Part shown: positions 32,127-43,628 of the stretch, one piece after another
Position numbering within the stretch: position 1 is the first letter of the stretch
How the letters are laid out: every line of letters begins with the position of its first letter
NCBI GenBank assembly: GCA_950295325.1
Contig: OX485809.1
Location: 3,968,001 to 4,032,000, forward strand
Length of the DNA: 64,000 nucleotides
Source: Polytrichum commune
Lineage: Eukaryota; Streptophyta; Polytrichopsida; Polytrichales; Polytrichaceae
Direction: 5' to 3'
Translations under genes and position numbers: made by a program
The notes under the pieces: model-generated
The model's input: only the letters and a program-made list of their open reading frames with translations
Database searches by the model: none
What the model was told of the DNA's origin: nothing

Positions 32127-33250
32127 AGATATCCATGAAAATTACTACACATTTGCAGCACAAACTTTGCAACACAAATGTATGAATGACGTTGCAACAT
32201 TGTTGCAACGCAGCTCATTACTAACGCCTTTACAGCACGCTTGTATCGAGCAATTTGCGATATTGACAGACGTCTTTAACGTTTCTACAATCCTCTTGGT
32301 TGGTGTTGGAATTGGGTTTGCAAAATCATTCTACATAACCTCAGAATCTAATGTCCAGTATTCTTCCCACCTTTGTTACAGTGATTGCAATTTCGTTTAG
32401 GTTAATCGAAGATCATAATAAAAATCGTGGCAGTCATATTATTGAACCTCAATTTTAAGTGGCCTCCAAAGAAGGAATCTACTGAACACTTGCCAATTGA
32501 AATGGGAGAAATTAAGACGTGGTATGGGAAAGGTGGTTCAAGAAATCAACAGCTTTGATTAAATATATTGTATGCCCGAATTCGAAGGTATGGACAGCCA
32601 CATGCACGGTGGTGCCCGGATTGGAAGGTTTTGATGGCGGAGACAAAAACAACCTCCTCATTGTCATCAATTGATTTAACTATGTGAATCATGGGGAGGA
32701 AACAACATTTGATGGACATGGTCCAAATTGTCATTTGCAAAAAATTCATGGTTATGGGATAATTATGCATGTATTGCCATTGACAATTTCTCCCTCACTA
32801 CTCATTGCTCACAGTTCACTACTCGTTGCTCACATGATAGCACTCCCCACCTTTGATTCAATTTTGTCATAATTATATTTACAAAGCTTGAGTGGCCAAT
32901 TTACATGTTTCTTGGATGGATTTAGAATGAATAAGTGTAGGTATTTGAAACACCTAGCTCAACCCGAGAGTGGGAATGAGTTAAAGTTAAACAACATAGT
33001 CGTTTAGAATGGAGGAGCCTACATGGTCGTTGTCTTTGTTTTTGGAATCTTAAAAGGCTTTTGTCTTTGAAAAATCATAAATGTAGATTTATCATAAAAC
33101 CAATATACGCAACTTGTCATTGCTTGGTTTTGTGTTATCCGCATACATTTGCAAATAATGAAATATGCGATTGCTTGAAATCGGCCATGAGAAGCCGTTG
33201 ATCTCAAACAAAAAAAATAAAAATAAAGGTCCAATTAACATTGATATACC
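32127..33250. other. AT-rich gene-free spacer
   Basis: No supported feature. Confidence 0.4.
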
Positions 33251-33252
33251 TA

Positions 33253-33670
33253 AATCTTTGCAATGGAAAACCTCACTAAAGGGAGGGGGGAGAAAAAAAA
33301 CTGCCATTATGACTATGGCGATGGTGAATTGGTGGAGGACGGGAAGGAGTGGCAAAGATGGGAGAAGTTGGACTTCAACCTACATTCAAGGAAATGTAGA
33401 AAACAACAAGTTCATGGATCTTTGCAATGGAAAACCTTGGTCAAGAAATGCACCCATCATCATAGCCATGGCGATGATCGTAAAGATGGCAAATTGGCAG
33501 AGGATAGGTGAGGAATAACTAGTATAGATTCAAGATTTTTTTTATATCAATTTACATTCATTGGATTGCACAATACAAGAATCACATGAATTTTTGCAGT
33601 AGACAACCTCAATCAAGTTCAAACCAACCACCATGATAGCCATGGTGATGGTGAATTAGCAAGAGGAGGA
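33253..33670 (+). repeat. three diverged tandem repeats of ~170 bp
   Basis: The phrase CTTTGCAATGGAAAACCT with following GCGATGG(T)GAATTGG(T)GG-type sequence recurs near 33253, 33418 and (degraded) 33590. There is no coding evidence. Confidence 0.5.
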
Positions 33671-34735
33671 GCCAATGTCCAATTTCGTATTTTCAAGGCA
33701 TGTGATATGATTTTGACCATAAACTAAAATCCTTCATCCCTATGATATGACCAATGTGTTGTTGCTAGCGACTTTTGAGACTTGTCATTTGTGATTAGGG
33801 TATTCTCACATTTTATGGGTTCAATACATTGAGGTCGTGAAAGACAATAGAAAATATACGGCAATAACTGGAATTTTGCATACATTCTAGAATGGTGATC
33901 TATTAGACGTCCAACGTAATATTTTGAAATTGGGGGAGGACATGCTAAAGGTAATCATGGTACATGTGGAAGAACAAATAGGCTTGAGACCTACATATGC
34001 AAAGATTGGTGACAATTTTCATGATGAATTTCGAAAGAAAACGCTTGAAAGGAGTAGGTCACACAATCAAAACAAGAAATTATCTTCTCCATCCCCCAAT
34101 TCATCCGTTTTTCATCTTTTCAATTTCTTTATGTACAACTCTTTGAGATTTTCATGCATCCAAATGCATGTTATCTTTTCACACTCTCACATGCAAGCTT
34201 TGGCTTGTATGTTGGTCTTATACTCATATTTGTTGGCAGTTTGGTCAGCCGGTTGCAAACATTTGCAAGAACAATTTGAGTGTCAATTGAATTAATAAAT
34301 GAAAGATGGATAAATTACTGAGAACTTTAGGAAGGACGCACAAGTAATGAAGCCATCGCATCTACTTGAAGTTTCTGATCCTTGAAACTATTTTTATGAT
34401 TTGGAGGGAAGTGGTTTCAAATTTTATTTGAGGAGCCTAGAAATGGACGGGCAAGGAAACATGCCATAGAAATTACCTCAATCATAGCAAAAACAATTCA
34501 ATATAACTACCGTATGTGACAATTTGGGAAGAATAGGTGTTGGTATTCAAGGAGCCCTCATTTGAAGATACGGAGTATTTGTTTAATCTTTATGAAATCG
34601 ATCCTCTTGAATGTAGCTTGTATTCAACTCAATTGCAAAAATGCAAAACAAAGACTATTTCAAAATATTGTGACAAATGCAAAAGATAAAGGAGACAAAC
34701 ACTGCAGTTACAATAGTTGCAGTAGTGTAGATACA
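33671..34735. other. spacer upstream of the DUF642 gene
   Basis: Mostly AT-rich. The frame of the DUF642 protein is open back to 34562, but only from a TTG; the first in-frame ATG is 34592. Confidence 0.4.
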
Positions 34736-36034
34736 ATGACTTGGTGCATTGAAGCATGCAAGAAGTTCATGATAATCATTTGCCTAGCTTTGATATGGTT
34801 AACAGTTGCACATGCCGATCCAACCAACCTTCTCCAAAACGGCGATTTCTCGGTGGAGTCATTTGTGTTTGACGCATTTCATGTCATGGATGTGATCGCC
34901 GATGGAATCAACACCCTTGTGCCTTTTTGGACAACAGTCGATGGTGGCGTCCAAGTGTTGGACACGCAAGAGTGGTCATCACCAAGAAATTTCAGCACCC
35001 CTTTCATAGTGCACATGAATTACAAGTCGGGACCCGGAACGTTGGTGAGCATGCCTATGTACACGATGCGTAAAGGTGCAATTTACACTATCAGCATGTA
35101 CATGGCCGACAATCCAGATGGAGGGCCGACTGCAAAGTCCTTTCGTATGACTCTAACTGACATCTATGGGAAGAGGCTCGGAGATAAGTTAATGCCCTTT
35201 GTCATAAGCCATCCAAGCGTCATACGGCAACGAATCGTTTGGGAGACTGTGTCTTGCAATGTTCGAGGAACCGGTATCCCCGCCATTTTGACAATCCAAT
35301 CTTTAACCCCTGGATCATACGGTGCACTAGTTGTAGGCATCCAAGTGGTTCTCAGTACCTTAATAGACAACGGGAGCTTCGAGGACATTGATTCGTCGAT
35401 TAAGGTTGACAACATAACCTATTTTCAAGTTCTAAGCTCACCATCATCCTTCATTAGCAAGTGGACGATTGAGAGTGGGAGCTTGAAGATTTGCTCTGCC
35501 GCCCGATACCAAGCCTCCACTGACAACACACCCATCATCATTGACTTGAATGCAGCAAACCAACCAGCCACATTAAGCACACAATTTCCTGCGCATAGTA
35601 ATACTGAGTACATGCTTTTGTTTGACACCGCCATTAACCCTGAACAGGTGCAACCACTGCAAGGGCAACTTGTGATATGGATAGATGGAATTCCAAGTAG
35701 CCAGAGGTTGCTCGCTGAACAATTGGATCTGGACAGCAATGGCTACACAGTGGACAATGTCGGATGGATCACCTATTCTTACGCTTTCAAAACGGTGAAA
35801 GAAGACTACAAAGTGAAGGTGACATTCACAAGTAAGATTGCTGGCAGTTTCGGACCTTTGTTGGACAATGTGGTTGTGTATGAAGTTACCAAAAGTCTCA
35901 AGGATGCTAATGAGACAGAGCCAAACGTTCCACCTACTGTCGAAAGTCAAGCTCACATGCCACCTCCTCTATGCATTCCAGCCATTGCAGGTTTAATTTT
36001 GATTATTATAAACCTTCAATTCTCTAGTTTTTGA
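34736..36034 (+). CDS. secreted DUF642-type cell-wall protein, intronless
   Basis: This 432-residue protein belongs, by its pattern, to the plant DUF642 family: apoplastic proteins with two galactose-binding-like beta-sandwich domains that associate with cell-wall polysaccharides and pectin methylesterase. A signal peptide (core MIIICLALIWLTVAHA) ends at about residue 27. Domain 1 starts at NLLQNGDFS (about 31-39), with VPFWTTVDGGVQVL after it. Domain 2 starts at LIDNGSFED, with SKWTIESGSLKICS after it. The C terminus ends in a hydrophobic stretch (IPAIAGLILIIINL), suggesting a GPI-anchor signal. Potential N-glycosylation sites are NFS, NIT and NET. In-frame ATGs are at 34592, 34736 and 34769; I prefer 34736 or 34769 because they place the signal peptide at the N terminus. 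Most angiosperm relatives are shorter and contain introns, so this is a diverged, intronless member. The spacers on both sides contain no other gene. Confidence 0.78.
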   Translation: MTWCIEACKKFMIIICLALIWLTVAHADPTNLLQNGDFSVESFVFDAFHVMDVIADGINTLVPFWTTVDGGVQVLDTQEWSSPRNFSTPFIVHMNYKSGPGTLVSMPMYTMRKGAIYTISMYMADNPDGGPTAKSFRMTLTDIYGKRLGDKLMPFVISHPSVIRQRIVWETVSCNVRGTGIPAILTIQSLTPGSYGALVVGIQVVLSTLIDNGSFEDIDSSIKVDNITYFQVLSSPSSFISKWTIESGSLKICSAARYQASTDNTPIIIDLNAANQPATLSTQFPAHSNTEYMLLFDTAINPEQVQPLQGQLVIWIDGIPSSQRLLAEQLDLDSNGYTVDNVGWITYSYAFKTVKEDYKVKVTFTSKIAGSFGPLLDNVVVYEVTKSLKDANETEPNVPPTVESQAHMPPPLCIPAIAGLILIIINLQFSSF

Positions 36035-39000
36035 GTTAATGCCGGTGAAAAAGCCTGATGAATTGACTATCGATGAAACTCCTCAATCATTTGAGTTGGA
36101 GGAAATGTTGTAGCTTGGATGTTGATACTGGTTTTCATGCTCTCCCATGACCATCCTACATGTACTCATAACATTACATTGATTTTCTTCTTGTACATAT
36201 TTAATCAATATGCAAGCAAGTTAGCCTACAAATGTTTTGTCTTCAACATTTTTGTTAGTGAAGATGATAAGTATTGTTGTGAGTATATGATGTGGACCTC
36301 AATAATCTTCCACGTGTTCCTCTTTTTCAATGTGTTCTTGTGACGATTTTAAAATAGTGCATAAAGTCCTATTTCCAAATCTCAAAGTCCTGCAAATAAA
36401 ATGCCCTCTATCCAAACAAAAAATGTTGTGGGTGGTTTGGGTAATCTGATTCATCATCATCTGACAATTATCATCAGTTTAATTCAACCCACCATGTTGT
36501 TTTAGAGAAACCTTGTTTTGTAAACTCCAGATATATATTCTTTAAATCATCAATGGGCAAAGTGAGGAAGAAAGAGTCCTTCATAAAATTTATCATTGGT
36601 GCAAATTCCTCTTAGATTAGGTATTGCTATGAAGTGATGTTGGAGATAGGACACAATATTAAAAATAAAAAAAGGTAATTGCACAAGGTAACAAATCTTT
36701 GCAGTGCCTATGACTTTTGAATTTATATCTTGATCGCATGTTATTGCAAGAGCAAGAGATTACTGAGTGGAAGGTGCACAAGCTATAAAACACCCGGAAA
36801 CTAGATATTCACAAGTAAACATTTTGCCGTCCAAAATGATGACAACTATCACCCTCATTTCTTCCTCAAATTTCAACTTCATCCCATGTGAATTTGACAA
36901 CTACATAATGAAATTGCTCAATGTGTTCTTAATACTATGCAATTCCTTCAATTCGCATGGCATGGGGGCAATCATAATGCACACTCCATGATATTTTGCA
37001 ACATATTCCATTGCATCGATTCAACATTGTAAGTGGTCATAGAGATCGCCAAATTGATAGTATGTAGTCTTGGCGTGTGTTATATGTAATTTTGTTCATA
37101 ACACATGCAAAAAATGGATATTTTCAAGGGGGGCTTCAAGTTGTAAGCATATTCTTAGGTTATTCCACATATATGGTGATTAAAAATATTCTACACATTT
37201 TCTCTAAATAAATTTAGTGGACTCTATTGACTCCAAAAAGACTTTTAATTTTAAGGCTCATTGATTGTATGAGACCTTATAATTATATCCAAAGTATTTT
37301 TTTATATCTCATGAGTGACCCCCCCCTCCGAGTATGGCATGGCTCAACCATGGCATTAGCAACTTGGGGGGGATTAGTCCAAGAGATTATTTCATCTAGT
37401 GCGTACACTTTATGCCCTATAAAATCATATGTTCAACCATGAGACAATAAATGCCATCCATGTAATAGACAAAATGTTGAACACAACAAATCATTTTGTA
37501 TATACGAATAAGATAATTAACAACTTTTTGAGTGCGACCCCTAGATGCACATTGCATTGTGTGGTTGAGTCCACCCCCCCCCCCCCAAAAAAAAAGATCG
37601 AAGTACATGGAATATTATGCCTTGTGTTTCATTTATCTTTTTTCTAATTTAGCATGAATCTAAAAAGGAACGTAAACAAAAATGAAGTAGTGTAACTTAG
37701 TACGTGCAACATTACCTTCAAGAATTCATACAAAGATCCATTCAAATTTGTGATTGATGTACATAAACATGAAATTACACATAACAATGATGCTTAACTT
37801 AACTTAAGAATCAAATTAACATGGCATTGAATAAAAGTGGACCAATCGTTTTTAAAAAATCCCCTTGCACCCTCCATACATGTGTTTTTGAAAGTTATTG
37901 TATATGTACAAGAGAAGATAGAATCCATGAATATACTAAGAACCCAAAACTTATCACCTTCATTGTGTCCGATAGGTTTTCTTAAACACCAATATGTTGA
38001 ATCATACACATAATATACTTGAATGTGAAAAAATACACATTCTTTGGATTATAAAATTATATAATGGTCTAACATGTTATATATTGTATGATAAAACTCA
38101 AGATTTTTTTAGAAAAACCAAAATTTCTTCAAAATACTATCTTCTAGATATCCACATACTACGAAATCGCTAATATGTATTAAAACTTCAATGTCAAGTT
38201 TGTAAACATGCAGTTGTTCATTGTTAGTGTCTTGTGCTTCTTGACTCATGTATGTCATCAACCACTTTATGAATTCAGAAGATTTATTTGTTTATTTGTA
38301 CTTCTTGTGTGTGTGATGACTCCTTACACATTCATTGTCTCTTACTCTCACATACATTTGTGCATGTTGTGATCACAATGCCCTTATCAACAATATCCAA
38401 ATACACTTTTGATGGCACCGATTTTTGTTGCCCTCTCAATCTAACGATGTAACGATCAATTACACTACACGTTAACATGATGCATCAACAAGGACCCCAA
38501 GGCTTTGGGGTGAGGCTTGTAGAATTCGACAAGCATCCATAAACCCCAAGGCCCACACATAACTAGCCTTATATCATAAAGTTATGAATGATTTATATGT
38601 ATATTTTGATGAGTGAATAGAAAAGTGCTAAGCTTAGAAGTAAGAAGAAGAAGAACTCCGGTCTCCGGAGGAGGCCGGAGTGAACAAAGTGTCTGTTCAT
38701 AGAACACCCTAGGCCATGCCTAACAGCAGTGGCGTTAGATGTAAAACTACTTCGCCCTTTGCCGGACGTAGACACTATATTTAGTAACCAACATTAAATT
38801 TTGGTATCCGGTTATTATGTATGGGCCTTGTTTGGGATAGTTAGTGGGGAGGGGGATTTGTATGGGGTGGGGAGTATTATTTATTTATGCGAGGTCTTGG
38901 AGATCATTAATAGTTTGTTGATTTTCTAGCCTTCGCTTGTGGACTAATATGGAATGTGCATATTGTGTGGCAATTATGTTAATTTGTTTAAATGTGTTTT

Positions 39001-39480
39001 TGATTTTAGTGATAGGGATTGTGAACGTTGTTTCCAGTTTTTTCATTGATGGGATATGTGTTGTGCCTCTTGCTCCTGCAGCTAGCACCATGAGTGGGGC
39101 TACGTTCCAACCCTTTGTTATGATGTTGTTTATGAGTAGGTTGGTATTTTGTGACTTTTCTGTCTAAGGTTTCAGTGGCAAATCTATCGTTGCAATATGT
39201 GAATTCGATGAACTGTATGGTGATATCAGGTGTAGGGGTTTCGGGGGGGGGGGTGGTTATATGGATGGCCTATAATGCATAGTATGTCTGGTTTGAGCGT
39301 GGCTTTGCAATGACATCTTTGGGTATCACATGTGCATGGGAGTAACCATGGAGGAACTATATTTTTTTGGGGTAGTTCATTATGCGTTCATGCATTCATT
39401 AGTATATAATGTCTTGATATACGAGTTGATACAATGAGTTCGCGTATTAGAAGTACTCTCCACTTGGATGAGAGGTTGGT
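36035..39480. other. AT-rich gene-free spacer with G/C homopolymers
   Basis: No gene that I can support. Runs of 13 C (37574-37586, followed by 9 A) and 11 G (39243-39253) stand out. Confidence 0.4.
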
Positions 39481-39499
39481 AATGGACAAGACGTTTGCA

Positions 39500-39870
39500 C
39501 TTGAAGTTGAGAGATAGGGAATTGTTGCGTACGAGGGTAGATATCATTCATCCGCAAAATGAATAGTGCATGAGTTAGAGGTTAATGATTTTGGATATTT
39601 TGACATCGGGATTAGCTCCAAGGCCCCCAACATAATAGATAGCAAGACATAGATGAATTGAATCAATCCACAAATTTGTAATGTAAGCATGCTTAATTTG
39701 GTTACTTGTCTTAAATGAACACTTATGTTTGAGTAGTGTGTGGTCCACTTAAAACATGCTTATTTTAGAACAGGGGTTGGTGATGGAGTGGTCTTTATTG
39801 CATATGAGCAAACCTCTCATTCATCCAATGTAAAACTTTAAAGAGTATGTAGTATGGAGATTATTATGTT
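39500..39870 (+). repeat. two copies of dispersed repeat R2 and an R1 fragment
   Basis: R2 is recognised by GGGAATTGTTGCGTACGAGG-type sequence followed by CATTCATCC. Copies are near 39508-39580 and 39786-39870, and a third is at 50790. A partial R1 in minus orientation (GGTTACTTGTCTTAAATG) lies at 39690-39735. Confidence 0.45.
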
Positions 39871-40387
39871 TGGTTGATCAGAAGACTCCACATTAAAAGT
39901 GTTCAAGTCATTTGAGATGAAACAACCACAACCTCATATGTTTCTTTGATTGGGCAGATAATAGGTACATGCGTATGTGACAATTCCTTATAGCATGATC
40001 ACACATCGAGCACCAAACACTAACACAAAGGGTGTTGAATCGGATAACATCAATTTAGAGATGAGTAGTCGTGCTACATACATGTCCAACATGTTCATTC
40101 TATATAACCACTGTAAATTATGCGTCCCGTGATGAAGACTAATATCCTACAATACACAATGTTTTAAACGGAAATAGTTGAAGTTGATATTCTATTTGAC
40201 AAAATATTGTGAGATATCATTTATTGAGGATATTTGGTCCCTTATAGAGGAGTTGAACTCACCCCTTTAAAAGTTGCATATTTGAAGGAGTGGACAGTTT
40301 TAGAATGGAAAGAACACCTCTATATTGGTGACAATGAAACACATGACAAGTTCATTTTATTAAAATTCACCTTAAAAGTCACGGTAA

Positions 40388-40736
40388 GGGCCACGTCACA
40401 AATGAGCCAAGGGCCTTGATCATGTAATTGTGAGGACCCTTGATTCTCATCCAAAGGCCATACCACTCACATGGTTTGCTAGAATTTGCGTTAGGCCTAC
40501 CTCTTGGAGGTGGGTGGACCTAATGCAAATATTGGCAGACCATGAAACATCATCGATAGCCTACAATGTAGGAATCCACACAGACTTTTCATCCATGATA
40601 ATTTATTCGGGCCCTTTACTCTGTCCACCTTCTAGTGTAAAGTGAACTTGGATGGTCTTTGCTTCCTTTTTTTAATCAATGAGGTATCTTAGAACACAAT
40701 GGTCACGGGCCTTCAGTCTTGTGTGTGAAATGGCCC
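40388..40736. mobile_element. 349-bp Harbinger/Tourist-like MITE
   Basis: It is flanked by TAA (40385-40387 and 40737-40739). The left end is GGGCCACGTCACAAATGAG and the complement of the right end is GGGCCATTTCACACACAAG, with similarity extending for about 45 bases. A 3-bp T-W-A duplication is the hallmark of PIF/Harbinger elements. Confidence 0.8.
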
Positions 40737-40986
40737 TAAGTATGGGTTTAGAGATGCCCATATTGATAATATGGGAACATGCTCTTAGGGACAATTTTTA
40801 ACATGAATGGATGAGAGGTAAGTACACTATATATATTTTTATTATCAATGTAATGTTTTTACCAAGTAAGGATGTTAATGTTCTATAATGTCCAAACAAC
40901 CAATTCGACTCTTTTATGGGGGAAAATGAGATATATACTCTAAATAGTTGTAGTATTGCGCAATTTCAGATTGTAAGTGACACTAA

Positions 40987-41574
40987 GGGCCACTTCACAC
41001 ACAAGGTTGAAGGCCCCTGACCATGGCAATGTAAGAACTCTTGTTGGCCGAAAAGTCGGAGAGTGTCCAAGTTCACTTCACGCTAGGAGTTGATGGCCTA
41101 AAGGCCCAAAGAAAAGTTCGTGGATGAAAAGTCTACATGGAGTCCTACATGGCAGGTTGTAGATAAGGGAGCATGATCTACCGGAATTTGCGTCAGACCC
41201 ACCTCCAAGAGGTGGGCCTGCCATAAATTCCGGTAGACCATGATTTTTTTAATATTTTTTCCTAGCAGGACAAATTTCAGGACAAATTGCGGGGCATATT
41301 CGAGAACATATTCCAGGGCAGACAAACACCACCAAGTGATTCTCTTAAATTGATAAAGTTTAAGACATTATACTAAACCAAATCCTCCCCTCTTTTCTGT
41401 GAACAAAATATGCAATGGTCCCGCAACATGGTTCATTCTCACTTTACACTATGCTTGAGGGCCCACGACTACATAAAATGGCTTTCCCAACACCCATGGT
41501 ATGGCCTTTGGATGAGAGTCAAGGGTCCTCACCGTTACAAGGTCACGGCTCTTGGCTCATGTGTGAAGTGGCCG
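40987..41574. mobile_element. 588-bp Harbinger/Tourist-like MITE, same family
   Basis: TAA duplications lie at 40984-40986 and 41575-41577. The ends are GGGCCACTTCACACACAAG and, on the complement, CGGCCACTTCACACATGAG. The interior contains an inner hairpin around CTACCGGAATTTGCGTCAG (about 41180-41245). The right TAA directly abuts GGGTCGCTTCACATTATGG, the left end of a further, truncated relative. Confidence 0.8.
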
Positions 41575-41935
41575 TAAGGGTCGCTTCACATTATGGTTGT
41601 CCAAGTTGAGAGGCCGTGGGATTGAGTGGCCAAACTTTGTTGAGAGTTCAAAAAAATGGGCTGAAAATAGCCAATAAAATATAGGAAGTGGAGCCTTCGG
41701 CCGGGCATAGTGTGAAGCCTCCAAAGGCCAAGCCCAAAGTGCAAACCCAAAGGAGCATCCCACTTTATTCCTTGCTCATAATTACCCCTCCAATCTAGCT
41801 GCCTTGATCTTGTTAATGACTGACTTTTTAATGAAAAAAAAACCAATGGCCTCTCGATCATAGTTTGGGTTTTCATTCCCGTCCGACCCAAACTTTCTTT
41901 GAGAGTCTATCGCCTTCTTCAAAAAGTAATCATTC

Positions 41936-43149
41936 TAAATACCCCCCCACGAACTTTTCGGGGGGGGGGGGGATATTATGTCAGGGGCAGCCGCCCGTCC
42001 ATTTTTTTGCACCCGACCGAAAACTGCTGCCCACCCGCCCGACTTTGAAAAAACTAGTGTACTTGCATTTTTGAAGGCTACTTGTCCACAAATCCCATAT
42101 TGAGTGCACTTCATTTTCAAGGTCTCAAATCCAATATATATGTTCACTTCCATTGAGTAAATAAGCAATTGACTAGATTTCATTTTCAAAGTGAAACTGT
42201 CAATAAAGCATGTAATTAACTTGGAAGTTAAAAATATTACAAAATCCTCATTAGCATTGAGGTTACAATTAATGTCACTTACAATTGAAAGGGACTTTGT
42301 CATTCTAAAATGAAACTAAAATGAATTAAAAAATTTAATATATAATTTAATATAATTTAGTATAATATAATAATAATAAAAACCTTCTACTATCACAAAG
42401 TTTTCATACGCATTTAAAGTAGTTAAGTAAGATTGAATGCAACTAAGTCTAATATATTCTGATTAATCCTAATTAATCCCAATTAAATCAGAAAATATGC
42501 TTGCCAAATTAATTAAGCCAAATTAATCATAAATTATATTTACTGGAGTTAATTCCATTTAAAGCATGATTAATTCCAGTAAGTACATTTTATAATGGAA
42601 TCAACTCTAGTAAATATAATTTATGATTAATTAGGCTTAATTAATTTGGTAAGCATATTTTCTGATTTAATTGGGATTGATTAGGATTAATCAAAAAATT
42701 ATTAGACTTAGTTGCATTCAATCTTACTTAACTAGTTTAAATGCGTATGAAAACTTTGTGATAGTAGCATTTTAGTTTATTTTAGAATGACAAAGTCTCT
42801 TTCAATTGTAAGTGACAAAGATTGTAACCTCAGTGCTAATGAGGATTTTGTAATATTTTTGACTTCCAAGTTAATTACATGCTTTATTGGCGGTTTCACT
42901 TTGAAAATGAAATCTAGTCAATTTTTTATTTACTCAATGGAAGTGAACATATATATTGGATTTGAGACCTTGAAAATGAAATGCACTCAATATGGGATTT
43001 GTGGAGAAGTAGCCTTCAAAAATGCAAGTACAATAAAATATCGAAGTCGGGCGGGCAGCAGTTTTCGGTCGGGTGCAGAAAAATTGACGGGCGGCTGCCC
43101 CTGACAAAATATTCCCCCTCCCCCAAAAAAGTTCATGGGTGGTATTTTA
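41936..43149. mobile_element. 1.2-kb foldback element, near-complete palindrome
   Basis: The left arm (41936-about 42560) and right arm (about 42595-43149) are inverted copies almost to the centre; the central spacer is about 36 bases near 42577. Ends read AATACCCCCCCACGAAC and, on the complement, AATACCACCCATGAAC. Next come a G-rich run, then GTCAGGGGCAGCCGCCCGTC in both arms. The left arm carries an extra AT-rich insertion at about 42320-42390. No transposase is seen. The target duplication is unclear (possibly TA). A transcript crossing it would fold into a long hairpin. Confidence 0.85.
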
Positions 43150-43628
43150 CGTCCCCCATACGCAGGATGCAAAGTTCTATTCCCTTTCGCCAAATTGGGA
43201 AGCGGGAAGGCCAGCGTAGCCCTGGCGTTGTTGGCGCCGTGCCTGCCTCCCATCGTTTTGCCCATTCCCGAAGCATACTCAGCAGCAACAGCATCCAGGA
43301 GGAGCGTTCCATCGCCGAGGCACAATCCAGCGACCGACGCGCCCGGAAGGCTGTCAGCTCCTCCCACTTCTTCCGCCGTTTCTGCGGCGGTTCTAACAAG
43401 GGGCTACACCGCATACTTCACATCAATATAGTTGCCCTTCCGTTCCATTCCATTCCGTTCTCTTCTCTTCTCTTCTCTTCATTTCATTTCATTTTTGTAC
43501 GAGGAGGTCGAGCGAGGCCCGGAGCTCTGAACCGGATTCTGGTTACTGAGTAAATGAATGCGCGTGTGTGACTTCGCAGCGGTCGTCGTGGCGGTTACCC
43601 TGTGGCACTAGAGGATTGGCAGGAAGAA
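43150..43628 (+). promoter_or_regulatory. leader/promoter region of the sterol oxidase gene
   Basis: This 480-base GC-rich stretch lies between the foldback element and the start codon. It contains a pyrimidine patch at about 43455-43495 (TCTTC repeats) of the kind common near plant transcription starts. An AG acceptor-like site near 43579 suggests a spliced 5' leader. Open frames across it look incidental. Confidence 0.4.

Noticed and set aside
33924-34295. A 123-codon plus-strand frame
   Set aside because: Low-complexity, lacks any signature and lies in AT-rich spacer.
41578-41935. A third complete Harbinger-like MITE starting at 41578
   Set aside because: Only the left end (GGGTCGCTTCACATTATGG) is present; no matching right end was found before the foldback element.
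42981-43553. A 190-codon frame across the foldback end and the SMO leader
   Set aside because: It begins inside the transposon arm and ends before the SMO start in another frame; the leader is more likely untranslated.
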